Position numbers and translations under genes: made by a program. The notes beneath the pieces were generated by a model, which was given only the letters and a program-made list of their open reading frames with translations, was not told the origin of the DNA and ran no database searches. Below, piece by piece: positions 1 through 7,540 of a stretch of 56,770 nt of DNA; the stretch's first letter is position 1, and each line of letters opens with the position of its first letter. This stretch comes from Desulfocapsa sp. (GTDB taxonomy: Bacteria > Desulfobacterota > Desulfobulbia > Desulfobulbales > Desulfocapsaceae): the NCBI GenBank assembly GCA_016765495.1, contig JAESPV010000025.1, positions 20,899 through 77,668 of the forward strand. Direction: 5' to 3'.

Positions 1-488
1 AGGGTCAACGCAAAAAGCAGACTGGTAACAAGAAATGCCTCGGAAAATTCATGCCCCCGGATAATATTAAACACAGCCTCCCAGATGGAACCGACAGACA
101 GGGTAACGATGTATACCGGCAAGAAGTAGAGTGCGCCATGGGAAAAATTTGACAGCAGACTTTCCGGGTTACAGCCGATCTGAGACATTATCAACCCGCG
201 CCAGCCGTCCGGTTCGGAAAGCCCCATGGCCTGCAGGGCGGAATTTACCTGATACCCGGTGTTCCACATTGCCATCAACACGCAGGGCAACAGAGCAAGG
301 ATCACTGTTATCATGATCCGCTTCAGATCCATGGAATCGCGCACGTGGGGTGCAGCCGAGGTGGTCTTACTGCTTCCAAACAGGAAGGAGTCTACTGCCT
401 CGTAAAATGGGTACCAGCGCTGTAAACGGCTTCCTTTTTGGAAATAACGTCCAGCGTCTTCACAGATTTTTTGCAATGGTTTTTTCAT
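1..488 (-). CDS. nqrB: Na+-translocating NADH:quinone reductase subunit B (3' part off the left edge)
   Basis: Partial gene; only the first ~162 residues are inside the window. NqrB is the membrane subunit of Na+-NQR that carries riboflavin and a covalent FMN and forms part of the sodium path. The visible N-terminus reads MKKPLQKICEDAGRYFQ, followed by a typical amphipathic lead, DSMDLKRIMITVILALLPC at the first membrane helix, and a second helix region near residues 120-145. The ATG at 486-488 is chosen because AGGAAA lies just upstream and another ATG at 497-499 meets a stop after four codons. It follows nqrA by 15 bases on the same strand, so the operon reads apbE-nqrA-nqrB and should continue with nqrCDEF outside the window. 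The FMN-binding threonine is beyond the edge and cannot be checked. Confidence 0.9.
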   Translation of the reverse strand, partial: MKKPLQKICEDAGRYFQKGSRLQRWYPFYEAVDSFLFGSSKTTSAAPHVRDSMDLKRIMITVILALLPCVLMAMWNTGYQVNSALQAMGLSEPDGWRGLIMSQIGCNPESLLSNFSHGALYFLPVYIVTLSVGSIWEAVFNIIRGHEFSEAFLVTSLLFALT

Positions 489-503
489 TTTTCCTGCATA
501 GCC

Positions 504-1853
504 TTAATCGCCACGTTCGATGGCAGTCAGCACCTGACGCAGTGCTCTGCCAAATTCATTTTTACCTGGACAGACAAAGCCGCAGAGTGCCAGATCCTCT
601 TCAATGAGCTCAAGACAGCCAAGGTCTTTTGATTTTTCCGTGTCCCCGCACACCAGTGACTTCAACAGGGAGGTCGCAATAATATCAAGCGGCATAACCT
701 GATCGTAGGTGCCCAGCGGATAGATGGCTCGTTTTCCTCCCCAGAGAGCGGTGTTGAAGGGAAGACGAAGATGCTTTTGTAAAGAGGATAAAAAAATGTG
801 TTTAATGGAAAAGCGATCGGCTCCGGGCCTGAGCCAATTGCAAAAAGAACGGCCGTTGCTCTCCTCGAGTACTGATACCTGATTGTGGTACCGTCCGAGG
901 AAAGTATAATTCCCGTTGGATTCCCGACCGCTTAAGACAGAACCGGAAAGAATTCGCACGCTCTCCTGAAATATTTCCCTATCACAGATTTCAGATAGAC
1001 TGGCCCCGTTCCGGGTAGTAATCAATGCTGGCTTGTCTACGGCAGCACCTGCAAGAGAAACTATTTTTTCAGTACGCAGATAACCGGTTGAAAAAAGGTG
1101 GCCAAGAGCAATCACATCTTGATAATCAACATGCCATACAGTCTTGTCTTCGTGTATCGGATCGATGAAATGGATATGCGTGGAGGGCAAACCAGCCGGG
1201 TGAGGCCCCGGGAAATTCCAATATGTAATCCCGCTGAGTTCTTCAGCCGCTTGCAACGTCTCTGCCCCTGTACAGTAATGGATTGGCACATCGAAAAGGG
1301 TTTGCAGCATTTTCAACCCCAGTTGATACTCCTCTGGAGATTTGGCAATGATGACCTGCGGGTTTGGTGAAAGAGGAGAGGTGTCAATTGCTGTAATAAA
1401 AAGTGAAGCGGGGCTTGCGTCAACAGGTGGAATCTTCCCATATGGGCGGGTACGAAAACCGATCCACATTCCAGAATCAATCAGCAGCTTGCGAATCTCT
1501 GTTGAACCGAGATTTTCCACCGTCTGACATGCCGGGTCAAGAAAGCGAATATTGTTCTCTTCTGAAAGCTCTATCACAAGGGATTCAAATTTTCGTTTTT
1601 CGCCCCTGTTTATGGCCACTATCCTGCCGCAGCCGGGTGAGGTGAAATTAACCCCCCTATTCTTCTTATCGCTAAAAAGAAGTTGGCCCGTTTTGACACT
1701 ATCGCCAACACTTACCAGCATGGTAGGTTTCATATCGATATAATCATCGCCGATAAGGGCCACATGTCTGACCGTGTTGCCTTGCCGAACCTTTTGTTCA
1801 GGATTCCCGGAGATGGGGATGTCCAGACCTTTATCTATTTGAATAGATTTCAT
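504..1853 (-). CDS. nqrA: Na+-translocating NADH:quinone reductase subunit A
   Basis: Product of about 449 aa, the usual NqrA length. NqrA is the cytoplasmic quinone-associated subunit of the sodium-pumping NADH dehydrogenase. The start MKSIQIDKGLDIPISG at 1851-1853 matches the family N-terminus; a longer reading frame upstream only overlaps apbE and is unlikely to be translated. Recognisable blocks include a barrel-sandwich-like segment (VSVGDSVKTGQLLFSDKK and a following SPGCGRIVAINRG) and the C-terminal CPGKNEFGRALRQVL. The ATG is one base after the apbE stop codon, so translation is probably coupled. It sits between apbE, which supplies the flavinylation activity the complex needs, and nqrB. 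Confidence 0.93.
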   Translation of the reverse strand: MKSIQIDKGLDIPISGNPEQKVRQGNTVRHVALIGDDYIDMKPTMLVSVGDSVKTGQLLFSDKKNRGVNFTSPGCGRIVAINRGEKRKFESLVIELSEENNIRFLDPACQTVENLGSTEIRKLLIDSGMWIGFRTRPYGKIPPVDASPASLFITAIDTSPLSPNPQVIIAKSPEEYQLGLKMLQTLFDVPIHYCTGAETLQAAEELSGITYWNFPGPHPAGLPSTHIHFIDPIHEDKTVWHVDYQDVIALGHLFSTGYLRTEKIVSLAGAAVDKPALITTRNGASLSEICDREIFQESVRILSGSVLSGRESNGNYTFLGRYHNQVSVLEESNGRSFCNWLRPGADRFSIKHIFLSSLQKHLRLPFNTALWGGKRAIYPLGTYDQVMPLDIIATSLLKSLVCGDTEKSKDLGCLELIEEDLALCGFVCPGKNEFGRALRQVLTAIERGD

Positions 1854-1854
1854 A

Positions 1855-2883
1855 TCAGGCAAAAAAACCAGTGGTGTTGGATTTTCCCAGATGTTTGTCG
1901 ACAACAAAACATTCACAGTCATCCATGGATTCGATAAGGTCAAAGCCATCTGCTTTTCCAAGCACCATGACAGCGGTGGCAAGGCTGTCAGCCAGGGCAA
2001 CATTTGGCGCTGTTATCGTACAGCTTGCAAGCTCCAGTGGGGAGAATCCGCTTGCAGGGTGAATGATGTGATGATGTTTGAGATCCGAGGTAAATGGTTG
2101 AAAATAGTCACCGGAAGTGGCCACGGCCTTGTCACTCACTTCAAGTATCACTGGTTTTTGAGTTTTCCCGGATCTTGGAGAGCGAAGACCTATCCGCCAG
2201 GGAGAGCTTTTGTCTTTCATCCCGGAAACCATCAAATCGCCACCTGCTTCCAGATAGACATTGTTGAACCCGTGATTTCTTAAGGTGCTAATACCCTGAT
2301 CAACAATATATCCTTTACCGATTCCGTCCAGGGAAATGCCCATGCCTTGTTTTCTAAATCGCAGCTTATCCTTTGCAAGGCTCAGGTGTTCATAGTTAAC
2401 AAGCTTTTTTGTAGCAGCAAGGTCTTCCCGGTCAGGATGATCATTTTCACCACGAATAGACTCGTGCATCTGCAACAAAGGTAGAACCGTTACATCAAAG
2501 GCACCCGATGTTTTTCTGCTGATATCATCGGCCAAGGTTAAGACGTCTAAAAGATATTCACTTGGATTAGTTAAGGTTCCACTCCCGTTCAGCTTCGCCA
2601 ACTCACTGCCTTTCATATGTCTGCTGAGGTGAGATTCAAGCAGCAACATTTTATCAATGGTCTTGTTGATTGCCTCTTCACAACTGTCCCGATCGGGGCC
2701 ATATACAGTAAGGTTTAATACAGTCCCCATAATTGACTGACTTCTGCGAGCCACTTGCAGGGTTTTTCCCGTCCCGAACATGCCTGACTTCCAACAGATT
2801 GCAGACGCACCTGCAACAGCTATAATTTGCATGAACTTTCGTCGATTGAGATAAACCGACTTTCTTTGTGTCCCATACTCCAT
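1855..2883 (-). CDS. apbE: FAD:protein FMN transferase (ApbE), Tat-type signal
   Basis: 342 aa. ApbE covalently attaches FMN, taken from FAD, to a threonine of NqrB/NqrC or RnfG-type subunits on the outer face of the membrane. The N-terminus has a twin-arginine-like signal (LNRRKFMQ followed by a hydrophobic IIAVAGASAICW), suggesting export in folded form. Family motifs are visible: IMGTVLNLTVYG near residue 51, GISLDGIGKGYIVD near 185, EAGGDLMVSG near 215, AVATSGDYFQPF near 258 and HHIIHPASGFSP near 273. It is the first gene of the nqr operon on this strand and abuts nqrA by one base. Placement directly before nqrA supports a dedicated NQR maturation role rather than a general one. Confidence 0.93.
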   Translation of the reverse strand: MEYGTQRKSVYLNRRKFMQIIAVAGASAICWKSGMFGTGKTLQVARRSQSIMGTVLNLTVYGPDRDSCEEAINKTIDKMLLLESHLSRHMKGSELAKLNGSGTLTNPSEYLLDVLTLADDISRKTSGAFDVTVLPLLQMHESIRGENDHPDREDLAATKKLVNYEHLSLAKDKLRFRKQGMGISLDGIGKGYIVDQGISTLRNHGFNNVYLEAGGDLMVSGMKDKSSPWRIGLRSPRSGKTQKPVILEVSDKAVATSGDYFQPFTSDLKHHHIIHPASGFSPLELASCTITAPNVALADSLATAVMVLGKADGFDLIESMDDCECFVVDKHLGKSNTTGFFA

Positions 2884-3258
2884 GGAGATGCCTTATGATG
2901 GAAGTTGATGTCTATTGTGTGTGTTTTTTGTTTTTGTTTTTTTGTTTTTATCTATGTATAGATAGAAAAAAATTGGTTTTATCACAAGCCAAACCTGCCT
3001 GTACCACATTGTAGAGAGGACGACGATAGCTGTCAATTGTTTTTGGGAGATTAGTCTTCGTGTAATAATAACACACCTACTGGCTATTGAATACTATAGT
3101 GTTGAAGAATCGGTGTTTTTAAAAAGATAAATTATGGGGGCACCAATAAGATAACTAATTTAAAGCGAAAAAACATAATTCAACAATAAAAAATAGCCCA
3201 AAAGAATAGAAAAATGGTATTTTAGTCACGTACAAAAAAAACACACAAAGGAATAATT
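2884..3258. other. AT-rich divergent intergenic region
   Basis: This 375-base stretch separates apbE (minus) from the plus-strand gene at 3259 and must hold the promoters of both. It contains a T-rich tract (2920-2950), a short perfect inverted repeat ATCTAT-GT-ATAGAT at 2950-2963 and several A-rich runs. A plausible ribosome binding site (AAGGA, around 3246-3252) precedes the gene at 3259. I see no convincing open reading frame or riboswitch-like structure. Confidence 0.6.
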
Positions 3259-3786
3259 ATGGGATTACTGGACATCAGCAATAAAATAACAGCAGAGCTG
3301 GAAAGTGGCTTGAGCCGTGAAGATATTTTCAATAAACAGGTCAGAGCAACTCCGGCAGAAGCTGCAAAATACGCGTATTGTATCGCAAGTATTCCCACAC
3401 CTGCACTACGAAAGCAATATCTGACTTTAAACGCCCTGCTTTCACTTCTCCTTATTGTATACGCTGCGCTTACTGTTTTTGCTGAACTGCCTATTAATCT
3501 AGATGAACCCACAATTTTCATTCTAATCAGGACGTTGTTACCACTCATTTTTCTTTACTTCACCTTTCGTTTTCATGGCGGGGTTTATCGTCTGATTGGC
3601 CTATGGTTTTTGTTCGACCTACTGGAAAGTATCCTGCTCACTGGGGTTCCAACGCTTGTGGCTGCTTTAAAACTACTGGTTCTCTTCTTGATCGTGGTGC
3701 TTTCCTTTCTCATCGCTCGAAAGGTTTTTCACAATCTTAAAGTGCTCGGGCCAAAAAAAGATCCAGACGGCAACTATCTTCTGTAA
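3259..3786 (+). CDS. Unknown membrane protein with four predicted helices
   Basis: 175 aa; I do not recognise the family. Residues 1-50 are polar and mostly helical in character. Four hydrophobic segments follow at about 55-76, 85-103, 110-128 and 132-153, and a short polar tail ends in KKDPDGNYLL. There is no signal peptide, so it is probably an inner-membrane protein. AAGGA lies about 7 bases before the ATG. The next gene begins 15 bases after the stop codon, so the two are probably co-transcribed. The antisense reading frame at 3222-3548 is a shadow. A scaffold or small transport-associated role is possible but not supported by a motif. Confidence 0.6.
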   Translation: MGLLDISNKITAELESGLSREDIFNKQVRATPAEAAKYAYCIASIPTPALRKQYLTLNALLSLLLIVYAALTVFAELPINLDEPTIFILIRTLLPLIFLYFTFRFHGGVYRLIGLWFLFDLLESILLTGVPTLVAALKLLVLFLIVVLSFLIARKVFHNLKVLGPKKDPDGNYLL

Positions 3787-3801
3787 GATACTCGTATAAC
3801 G

Positions 3802-4824
3802 GTGAAAATAATACGCATCAAAGAAAACGCTCTTGTCACCATCCACAAAACACTTATCGTATTGATATTACTTAGTGTTTCTGTAACTCGAGCTGGTTTT
3901 GCAGCAGAGATCGACAGTGTAACCCCAAGAAGACTTCAACTTGAAAATAGCCTGCCCCTTATAAACACAATTTTTAATCAGCGAATTCAAGAGGGAATCC
4001 AAAAAGCCAACGAAAAAGGAGATGCTTTTTGTGATGAGGAAGTTCTTTACACAGAACTTAGAAAGGCCATTTTTCAATCCTTTACTGCATCCTTGGGACT
4101 GAAGGGTTACGCTTTGGACAAACAATTACGCACTTTACTGGCTGAGCAAAGTTATTCTTTATCGCTAAACGATTCTATTTATCGCGATATAAATTATTTA
4201 GAAGGTTTTTTCCTGAATATTAAAGAGCTGAGTGATGTCGTCAATATTAATGGTCACCTTGTCGGACTGGATAAAATGGGCCATTTTTTTGCTGAGGGCT
4301 GGAAATATTTTGAATTAACCCATTTTGAAAAATATAGTAGTGGACAAGCTCTGGAGTGGGGAAAGGAGCAGGAATCGGGGAATTTCGGGTATACAACCAC
4401 AGGCATTTTTTCCTTTTCCGATCTTGTGGCTAACTTTAATGGCTGGCGTTTTTGGAATAAAATTCTTCTCAACGAAAACGATCCTTTAAAAGGAGCTATT
4501 GCTAATTTCTTTAACAGGCCATACATAAGGTGCAAAAATCAAATTATTGCTTCCATCAGGAATAAAAAATTAGTTAAGGCCTGGGAATATAACAACAGGT
4601 TCGATTTGTCGGAGTACGTAGATGGAGCCTGGGACGAAGGGAATAACTGTAACAGCTATCAAGATCCGGTTATTGAAGAAAAAGTAACATTGCGGATGAA
4701 GAATGTTTCTTCCGACTTTACCTGTCCTCTTATTGATGAGTACTGCTTAGCAGCTCAGAAAAAATACGGCGATTATGCAAAACATGTTTTGCATCCCTAC
4801 TGCCTTACTGTAACTGAAGATTGA
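3802..4824 (+). CDS. Secreted protein of unknown function with DKMGHF motif
   Basis: 340 aa with a GTG start 15 bases after the upstream gene; no strong Shine-Dalgarno is seen, so translational coupling is likely. An N-terminal signal peptide is clear: a basic start, the hydrophobic core TLIVLILLSVSVTRA, and probable cleavage near AGFA-AE (residue ~35). The mature part has a conserved-looking core: LVGLDKMGHFFAEGWKYFE (residues ~153-171), then ALEWGKEQESGNFGYTTTG and FSFSDLVANFNGWRFW. This pattern (D-K-x-G-H-F, then a GW and a SDLVAN block) resembles uncharacterised periplasmic proteins that I recall but cannot name precisely. Six cysteines are spread through the mature part, several near the C-terminus, so disulfides are possible. 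Function unknown. Confidence 0.65.
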   Translation: MKIIRIKENALVTIHKTLIVLILLSVSVTRAGFAAEIDSVTPRRLQLENSLPLINTIFNQRIQEGIQKANEKGDAFCDEEVLYTELRKAIFQSFTASLGLKGYALDKQLRTLLAEQSYSLSLNDSIYRDINYLEGFFLNIKELSDVVNINGHLVGLDKMGHFFAEGWKYFELTHFEKYSSGQALEWGKEQESGNFGYTTTGIFSFSDLVANFNGWRFWNKILLNENDPLKGAIANFFNRPYIRCKNQIIASIRNKKLVKAWEYNNRFDLSEYVDGAWDEGNNCNSYQDPVIEEKVTLRMKNVSSDFTCPLIDEYCLAAQKKYGDYAKHVLHPYCLTVTED

Positions 4825-4891
4825 AATTCAGTTTGATGGAGTTGTAGAAACTCTTCATCTGTTGTTGCTGTAATTATTCTTTTATTTCCAC

Positions 4892-4911
4892 ACCTCACAT
4901 ATGAGGTTTTT
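4892..4911 (+). terminator. Putative rho-independent terminator
   Basis: ACCTCA (4892-4897), a CATA loop and TGAGGT (4902-4907) form a 6-bp stem followed by a run of five T. It lies about 70 bases after the stop of the secreted-protein gene and would end that two-gene transcript. The stem is short, so confidence is moderate. Confidence 0.45.
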
Positions 4912-4986
4912 GACAACCTCATCTACAAGTTACACTATTTGCAACTTGGCAGTCGTTGAAGTTCCTCAATTCCTCTCCTTCTCGGT

Positions 4987-5024
4987 TGGTTTATAAGCAC
5001 CACCATGCTGGTGCTTATAAACCA
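4987..5024. repeat. Long near-perfect hairpin (16-bp stem, 6-base loop)
   Basis: TGGTTTATAAGCACCA (4987-5002) and its exact reverse complement (5009-5024) flank the 6-base loop CCATGC. No T-run follows on either strand, so it is not an ordinary terminator. It may be a repeat-element end, a protein-binding palindrome or an RNA processing structure. Confidence 0.75.
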
Positions 5025-5301
5025 GTTGTCAGCTTTTGTCGTCAAACACTAAAAACACCCGGTTGGTCTCAATTCCATGTATTAGCAGGATATTTACACA
5101 AGGATATGCAAGGATTCATACTGGCTCAACATTTGCAATGTTCATTGCAATTAGCAAGGATGATGAACGGTAAATAGGTACTTTTTTCAGTCCCCCTTGA
5201 TTGCTATACACTTAAGGGATGAAGGTGCCTTCACCAATTTTTTTTCAAAAGCACACGAGAAAATACTTTGAGACATCAAAAATCTTTTCCTTGAGGCAAC
5301 C

Positions 5302-7440
5302 ATGACAAAGTACATTGGCAATTACCAGCTTGATGCACGACCTGACCGTATTGATCTTCGCGACCGTATTTACTTGCCACCGCTTAGATCGCTTGCCCAT
5401 GAGTTCCCTGAGTCCCATTATGTAACGAAATATTTTTCAATGTACAAAATCCTTGTACTTGATCAGGGTAAGGAAGGGGCTTGCACTGGTTTCGGGCTGG
5501 CTTGTGCTATCAATTATCTGTTATGGTGGCGCGCCCTTATGAAACATGAAGCGGAACAGCCCAATAAAAAATTTAATCCGCCTGCTCAGGTCAGTCAACG
5601 CATGCTCTATCATCTGGCCCGTTTTTATGATGAATGGCCGGGTGAAGATTATGAAGGATCTAGCTGCAGGGGCGCAGTTAAGGCGTGGTACAAGCACGGT
5701 GTATGCAGTTTGAAACTGTGGCCATATAGAGACAACAATAACAAAGCAGCGTTTGTTAAACCAATGGATGGCTGGGAAATAGATGCTGCCGAACGCCCCC
5801 TCGGTGTCTATTACCGGATAGATAAAAACTCCATTACTGATATGCGAGCTGCAATCCAGGAGGTCGGCGCCATTTTTGTTTCAGCCCAGGTTCACAAGGG
5901 ATGGGATCTTAAAAAATGTACAGCAAAAAAAGTAAACCATAAATCTCTGCCGCGCATTGCCTGGAAGGCCGATACGGAACGGCAGGGAGGGCATGCTTTT
6001 GCCCTTGTTGGCTTTAACCGGCGCGGTTTTATTGTCCAAAACTCATGGGGGCCCGGTTGGGGCCTGAAAGGTTTTGCCATTCTTGCCTATGATGACTGGG
6101 GTGCCAATGGAAAGGATGCCTGGGTCTGTGTTATGGGAGCTCCCACCGAAACAAATAGCAAGAAACACTTTATTTTATCCCAGGTTGCCCGGGAGCAGTT
6201 ACTGTTTGACGCCTTCCCCACCACTTTTGAATTGTTTCGCAGGCAGGTAAAGGAGCATCAGTATCAGAATCCAGTTGTTCAGCCGTGGGACGAAGGTAAG
6301 GCCTATGAGCACAGTCTGGTCATGGGCAATGACGGCAGGGTCATCAATCGTCTGGTGGAAAATGAAGGACCGCTAGATACGGTAGATGAAATTATGGTGG
6401 AAAGGCCATCCTTATGGTTATCGCAACAGGAAGAAGCAAAGAAACAAATCGTTATCTTTGCACATGGTGGGCTTAACAGTGAAGGAGACTCTATCCGGAG
6501 AATCCAGACTCTGGCCCCTTATTTCATTGAAAACGGTATTTATCCACTGTTTCTCACCTGGAAAACAGGTCTGTTGGAAAGCATTGTCGCCATTATGGAT
6601 GATTCTGTCGGTCGATTAGTTCCAAGATCTGAAGGATTAGGCGATGTGTTTGCAAAGGCAAAAGAAATGGCAGTAGATATTTTTGACCGTACGATAGAGG
6701 TTGCCTCTGAAAATCTTGGAGTTAAAGCCATCTGGTCTCAAATGAAGCAGAATGCGGCTGCATCGGCGCAGAAAGGCAACAATGACCGGGGTTCCTTTCT
6801 CACGGTCAAAGCGCTGACCCGCCTGAAAAAGGAACATCCAACTCTTAAAATTCACCTGGTAGGTCATTCAGCAGGTGCCCTCCTGCTGGGACATCTTCTA
6901 AAGGACTGCCCGCGCAACAGCCTGAAGATTGCGAGCTGCACCCTATACGCTGCTGCATGTTCTGTTGATTTTGCCAATAAACATTACGCATGGGCCGTTG
7001 GCAAAAATGTTCTGAAGAAAAAAAATTTACACATGCATTTACTCAGCGATCAACGTGAGAAAGACGACACCGTGGGACCTTATAAAAAATCACTACTCTA
7101 CCTTGTGAGCCGCGCACTTGAGAACTGGCACAAAACACCTCTGCTTGGCATGGTCAATGTGTTTGACCAGTCTTTCAATGACAAGAAAAACTGGAGCAAA
7201 AGCACCCATAGCCATCTCAGGAGCTGGCAAAGCTTCTGGGGAAATCAGGGTTTGGAGATATTGGATGATGAACAGGTAGTAACTGTTGCAGAATGGATGA
7301 ATGGTGAGCTGGTTCGGGAAATATCGAAAGAAAACTCCGCTCACGGCTCTTTTGACAATGATATCAAGGTGGTCGACCAGACCATACAACGTATAATCGG
7401 CAAGCCACTGGAACATAGTGTGGAGAATCTACGATATTGA
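5302..7440 (+). CDS. Papain-like cysteine peptidase fused to alpha/beta-hydrolase-like domain
   Basis: 712 aa. The N-terminal ~285 residues form a C1-type (papain-like) peptidase: Q55 and C61 in LDQGKEGACTGFG (oxyanion Gln and nucleophile, with the papain spacing), H231 in GGHAFALVGF and N247 in VQNSWGPGWG. After a linker (~290-375) comes an alpha/beta-hydrolase-like region: IVIFAHGGLNSEGDS near 383-396 (an HGG-type oxyanion loop) and the nucleophile elbow GHSAG at 521-525 (S523) in IHLVGHSAGALLLG. D575-D580 or later acidic residues could complete the triad. No signal peptide or membrane helix is seen, so both activities should be cytoplasmic. It lies 100 bases before the subtilase-VWA gene on the same strand, probably in one transcript. 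Substrates are unknown. Catalytic competence is inferred from the motifs. Confidence 0.8.
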   Translation: MTKYIGNYQLDARPDRIDLRDRIYLPPLRSLAHEFPESHYVTKYFSMYKILVLDQGKEGACTGFGLACAINYLLWWRALMKHEAEQPNKKFNPPAQVSQRMLYHLARFYDEWPGEDYEGSSCRGAVKAWYKHGVCSLKLWPYRDNNNKAAFVKPMDGWEIDAAERPLGVYYRIDKNSITDMRAAIQEVGAIFVSAQVHKGWDLKKCTAKKVNHKSLPRIAWKADTERQGGHAFALVGFNRRGFIVQNSWGPGWGLKGFAILAYDDWGANGKDAWVCVMGAPTETNSKKHFILSQVAREQLLFDAFPTTFELFRRQVKEHQYQNPVVQPWDEGKAYEHSLVMGNDGRVINRLVENEGPLDTVDEIMVERPSLWLSQQEEAKKQIVIFAHGGLNSEGDSIRRIQTLAPYFIENGIYPLFLTWKTGLLESIVAIMDDSVGRLVPRSEGLGDVFAKAKEMAVDIFDRTIEVASENLGVKAIWSQMKQNAAASAQKGNNDRGSFLTVKALTRLKKEHPTLKIHLVGHSAGALLLGHLLKDCPRNSLKIASCTLYAAACSVDFANKHYAWAVGKNVLKKKNLHMHLLSDQREKDDTVGPYKKSLLYLVSRALENWHKTPLLGMVNVFDQSFNDKKNWSKSTHSHLRSWQSFWGNQGLEILDDEQVVTVAEWMNGELVREISKENSAHGSFDNDIKVVDQTIQRIIGKPLEHSVENLRY

Positions 7441-7540
7441 CCAAGTAGGGAACAACAACTTAACGAGAGAAAGCGAGTATGGAACGACCTCATAATTACA
7501 TGAGATATTTCGTCAATATTTTTCAAAGAGGAGAATAGTC

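Larger units (their letters stand above)
4825..5301. other. 477-base intergenic region with several inverted repeats
   Basis: No convincing gene. It holds a small terminator-like hairpin (4892-4911), a strong 16-bp-stem hairpin (4987-5024) and an 8-bp palindrome TTGCAATG-TT-CATTGCAA (5133-5150). A 73-codon reading frame (4956-5177) runs through the big hairpin; its second half reads like a protein fragment (AGYLHKDMQGFILAQHLQ), so part of this stretch could be a decayed gene. The last 120 bases should carry the promoter of the gene at 5302, whose start is preceded by TTGAGG about 8 bases upstream. Confidence 0.55.

Noticed and set aside
4956..5177. 73-codon ORF upstream of the papain-like gene
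   Set aside because: It crosses the 16-bp hairpin, has no ribosome binding site and no recognisable family. Its second half may be a decayed fragment, but that is not enough to call a gene.
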